Source: Amblyornis subalaris (taxonomy: Eukaryota; Chordata; Aves; Passeriformes; Ptilonorhynchidae). From it: DNA of 64,000 nucleotides. Below the pieces are notes generated by a model. The model saw only the letters and a list, made by a program, of their open reading frames with translations. It did not search any database and was not told where the DNA came from. Position 1 is the first letter of the stretch. Every line of letters begins with the position of its first letter. The stretch is taken from the NCBI GenBank assembly GCA_018881555.1, contig JACAXG010000012.1, positions 3,254,236 to 3,318,235 on the forward strand, given 5' to 3'. A program made the position numbers and the translations under genes. This document shows positions 59,578 through 64,000 of the stretch, one piece after another.

Positions 59578-62500
59578 CTGTGAGGAAAATATTGCTGCTG
59601 GTGAGTAATCTTGAGAAGCAAAAGGACTGCCATGACAACCCACACGGCAGAGCCGTATCTGCATGGTAACTGCTTTCATGTGAAGGCGTAACAGAAATGA
59701 ATGTAACTGAGACCATTGGAGCAGAGAACTAGAGCTGACTCTGCCTAGCCCACCTGGTGTGCTAACCATGGGGAGCCAGCCTGGGACCACCCCAGTGACT
59801 TTGTGCAGCAGCTCTTGAGGGAAGAGATGCTGTCAGAGCACTGCCTCGCTCAGAGCGTGGAGTATAAATAGCATCGCTATTGCCAGTGGGGGCATTGAGA
59901 ATGTGGAGCAGGACAACCTCCCTCCATGTCCTCACCCACTTGGAGCCAGAAGCGCTGTCAGATCTTGTTTACTTTCTGGCTTGCACTGACTGTGTCAGCA
60001 GAGATGGGAACAACTGGAAATTGAGGTTAAATTGTGCTCTACAAGAGCTGAAGTAAAAAACGAGGACAGCAGGTTGCTNGCTTTTTTGCTTGTAAATTGA
60101 GTGAAAATGGCCACCTTTTAGAATGAGAATGGAATAGCAGATTTTCTTTAAATTGATATCTGGAAACTGGAACACTTTGCATTTTATTCCAGATCCAAGT
60201 TACTTGACACATGCCTCCATGCAAAAAATTCTGAAACTAGAGGTGAAAATTGAATAAAATCCTTAGAATTAAAATTGAATATACGTAGGTACCATATGTA
60301 ATGATGTAAATAGTATATAAACTCTTGAGGGATTCCTAAATAAATACTTTTGTCATGATGCTAAGGCTAATTTGGAGGAAAAGCTGTTAACGATGAGAGA
60401 GCATAACANGCGCTACTAGCTCCTAGAGGCAAAGTCCCAGTCCTCCCCGGCAGAGCACTTCCTAGCTTTACCACAGAAATGAGCTGGTCTGGTTTTGAGC
60501 CGTGCACATGGCAAACTCACAGGACCCACACCTGGAGACTAAAAAAACTATTGGTGTGGTGGAAAGAAATTACAGCCTAAATAAATTAAAGATTTAGAAA
60601 AAAGGCTTTATCTCTTTTTTTTTTTAACAGAGGCAAAGCCTGAACTCAGGGACTAGCACCAGGAAACCAGAAACGGTTAAGTAATATTGCGCTATTTGGA
60701 ATCTGCTTTGAAAAAGTGCTGGCTTTCCTCAAAAAAGTAAATAAAATAAATACCTTAGGAGACTAAAATCCATCAGCACCTAAAAGCTCTTCTGGATTGA
60801 AGTGTCTTATAATACACTATGAGTTTCAGAAGGAACAACACAGAGCTGATGAGGTCTTCTCAGAAGTTTTGTGGAAGTTTTTCTCCNGTTATGTTCTCCA
60901 AATATTTTCCCTGCCTTTGAACAATTTTTTCCCTTCAAGTACCAGAAGTCTAATAGAAACATCAAATTTCCTGAGGTTTTCTGATCTGTGAGAATGCACA
61001 GCGACTCTCCCCAGGGACTGTGCTAGAGGCACCCAGCTCTCTCTCTGAATATTCATATTAGTGCAGTGGTTCAATTAAAGATATTTCGAAAATATGTCCA
61101 GTGCCAGTCCCATTCCTAATAAAAAATCCAGCATCCTCTTTTCCGTGGAACTAGATCAATTTACCCCAAATCGGCATCTGCCCCAGTTTTCAGAAGAGCA
61201 GAAATAGAAACGTGTTCATGTCAGAAGTCAGAGAAAAATGGCTCTGCTTAATATAGTATGGGTTTGTTATAGTTTCTGGTCTTTTTGCAGCACTTCTGCA
61301 TTTTCCATCTCCCAGTTTCCCAGTGTTTAGGCACGGCTCTGCTGAGCAGCTCTTGTTAGAATAAGATGTGGCATGAAAGTGATTTGCTATGACTTTTTAC
61401 ACTGGTGAAGCACCCAGCACAGATGCAATTATGCCAGCAAAATCTGGGCCAGGGCCAGGTGGGTTTGTTTCAAAGATGTGGTACAAGTTTCACCCACAGA
61501 GTAACTCTTGTCAAAATCAGCAGTCTCTCCATTAAAGTGATGCTTGAGTCCATCTATACTAGCAAAGTCTTTCCAGGAGGGACTGGTCCTCACCTGAGCT
61601 GCTACCTCCAGTTACTTCTGGAAAGCACGTTGTCTCTGCTCTGGCCTTTCAAATGGGTCACCCTCAAAGAGAAAGCCTCAGTTGAGGAGGGAGATGAGGA
61701 ATCTCAACAAACAAGGCTCATCAGCATCTTGGCTGACTTAATTCAAGCAACTATGGAAAAACATCTCTCTGGGAGAAGTGTAGGCTTGAAAGGGAAATAT
61801 GTGCTGAATGTTCACCAATTCAGCAAGCAGCCTTGCAACTGTTATTTTTTACAATTAATTGACTGTGCCATCAGCACTAGTAAAATGGTGACTAGGAAAC
61901 AACATGACAGTACCAAGTAGTGCACAAAAAGATAGTGAAAAATAAGTCTTCTGGAGACATATCTATTTTGTGAAGTGCAAGAGAGAAATGAGACAATATC
62001 CTGGGGAAAATGATAAGCATGGAAACACAGATTTCAGTCCAGCTCTGACAGGCACAGACACCTTCTTGCTTCAGTGAAGCACCACGGCACTAATCTAGGC
62101 AGAAGAGTGGGTTTGTGTCTTGGTCTTCTGGCAGTAAGAAAACACCTGCAGGGTGTTCTGCTGGCGCAAATCATCAGGAGCCTGAGATGTCTGAAGGAAT
62201 ACCTGTAAGCAGCCAAGGGAGCTAGAACTTCCCCAGGGCCCATGAGTCAGAAAAGCTGGAAGGGGTGAAGACCTTTAANGTGTTTTGTCCAGGCTTATTT
62301 TAAATTTGCCAAGTGATGAGGAGGTTATTGTACTGGCTAGCAAGTTTCACTACCCAGGAGATTTCTTGCTGTTAATCTCAAATTTTCACTTTCCTCTTCC
62401 TTTTAAGCTATCATCTCATAACTCCCAGCTAATGCTCCTCTTCCACAAGTGCCCTTCTTACCACAAACGTTTTTTCAAGCATAGTTTTACCATTTTCTCC

Positions 62501-64000
62501 AGCCCCACACAAACAGCAGGCAAAGGAGTAAGGTCAGTGCCCAAGTCCAAAGCACAGCACCAGGTGGGAAGGAGATGCAGAAGATATTCCACGTCAGATA
62601 GGGATGAACTCAGGGCAGAAGGTACCTCATTAGCTGTATCTTTTTTATAGCAAGAAACTATGGGATGTAGAGGGGAGATGGAGACATGAGGAGATGGCAG
62701 AGTGGGAAAGCGCAGAGGACCGAACAAGGGCAATCCTGTGTGTTCACTATCCTAATAAACCGTCTCACCAGAGAAGATGGAGAAAACCTTAAACCCAACT
62801 CGGATTACCTTGCTGTCCAAGTCTTTTGGGCTAGAGCCCACCTCACACATCCCACCCAGGGCTTCCCCGGTCCTACTCTCATTTTCAATCCACATGGCAC
62901 CTTGCCACAGGCCCCTTTTCCCCTCAAACTTGTGGTTCCTGCTATTGCCTTAAGCTCCTCCTTCACCTGTCTGCCCAGCAGGTGCCCAGCTGCTTCCTAC
63001 CCTTAAACTTATTGAATAACTTAGATCTCAGCTGGGTAAGAAATTTTATTTTCATTTACAAGCTATGACAGTTACTGCCTTTTGGGGACATGGTAAACAA
63101 GTATGAGATTTATAAGGGACAGTAAAAAACATTCTTATTGGTAGCGTCTAGGTGTAGAATAAATTTATGGGAACAATTCGATATTAATCTACTCTGTCCA
63201 TTTCTGGGACATTACAGAACTTTGTAACTCTTCTGTTACAGAACTTTATGATTAAGCTTCTTTTTGTAAGCAAATAACACCACTGGCTTCAGCTACTCTC
63301 CTTGTCAGCACTTCAAAGAGCACAGGTCTCCCAGAGCTTCCAAATAGAAGCTGATCTTGTTCATCTACACCAGGTGGAAGAATGAGCTTGATACCCATCA
63401 CACACACCCCGTCCATATAGATACAGCTGTACTAGAGACTGTGGGGAGATTTATTCCCCTAATGGGTAAGGAATTGAAAGAAAGAAAAAGCCTTTCTGTG
63501 AGAGAAGGTGGGGCTGAAATTTTGAGGATGGTGAAGTGACTGTCCTGATTTGGTCTGATGATTCATTTTACCAGAGATCTCATTCAGTGTGCTGGATTTC
63601 AGAAAAGCAGAGTAAACAGAAGGAAAACAAAAGTAATCAAATATGCAAATAGACCCAATCATGTCACACTCACAGTTCTAGCTCACCTTCAAATTCCATT
63701 ATTCAATTAGAGCTAAATAAAATGCTGTGTCAAACAATGTAAGTCTCTTTTAGTTGATATATTTGAATCAATAGAAAATGGATCTTTTATATTAGATTTA
63801 TAGAGGAGAATACAGAAACGTTAATTTATTTCTTTTTATAAATTAGAAAAGTCACAAAAATACTTAAAAATAAAACATTTTTACTACCTAGCTTTCATCC
63901 TGAAGGACAAGCGTTTAAAACTCAGTCAGAACTGACATTTATAAATCATCGTCCCTTTCTTTACTCATGGAGATTAATTTAAGAGAATTCAGGCACTCTG

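Noticed and set aside
61405..61920. 171-codon plus-strand open frame
   Set aside because: No recognisable motif, and opposite in direction to the host gene without promoter features. Treated as chance.

Overview
The window is vertebrate nuclear DNA, almost certainly from a bird. It holds intron-rich genes with GT-AG junctions, sparse coding sequence, CR1-type LINE remnants and solo LTRs. It also encodes a muscle acetylcholine-receptor alpha subunit whose agonist-loop residues ([10 protein letters not shown]) are of the avian type. Isolated single N bases through the window suggest a draft assembly. No bacterial, plasmid or phage features are present.

Layout, all recognised genes on the minus strand. 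(1) 1-7.9 kb: presumed first intron of WIPF1. No WIPF1 coding exon was found; the assignment rests on the conserved amniote gene order WIPF1-CHRNA1-CHN1. (2) About 7.48-8.62 kb: a strong CpG island with a minus-strand TATA box, a noncoding exon with a GTAAGG donor, a G-quadruplex-type tract and an unexplained 45-bp exon-like segment. (3) 14.298-23.268 kb: the complete CHRNA1 coding region, nine exons and 457 codons, with a compact promoter carrying paired E-boxes and a TATA-like box. (4) 23.4-37.6 kb: intergenic, with an old CR1 copy, two probable solo LTRs with 5-bp target duplications, a CTCF-like site and a GC-rich block of unknown origin. (5) 38.606-54.666 kb: the last six coding exons of CHN1 (250 codons), covering most of the C1 domain and the whole RhoGAP domain. 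The rest of the window, to 64 kb, is the next upstream CHN1 intron.

CHRNA1 is the agonist-binding subunit of the muscle endplate receptor. CHN1 is a diacylglycerol-responsive Rac GTPase-activating protein used in axon guidance. WIPF1 acts on WASP and actin. They are neighbours by ancient synteny, not an operon-like functional unit.

I did not find a convincing new biological system. The points most worth checking are the 45-bp exon-like segment upstream of WIPF1, a CTCF-like site between CHRNA1 and CHN1, a 37-bp near-identical repeat pair in a CHN1 intron, and two short open frames with good splice-acceptor context.
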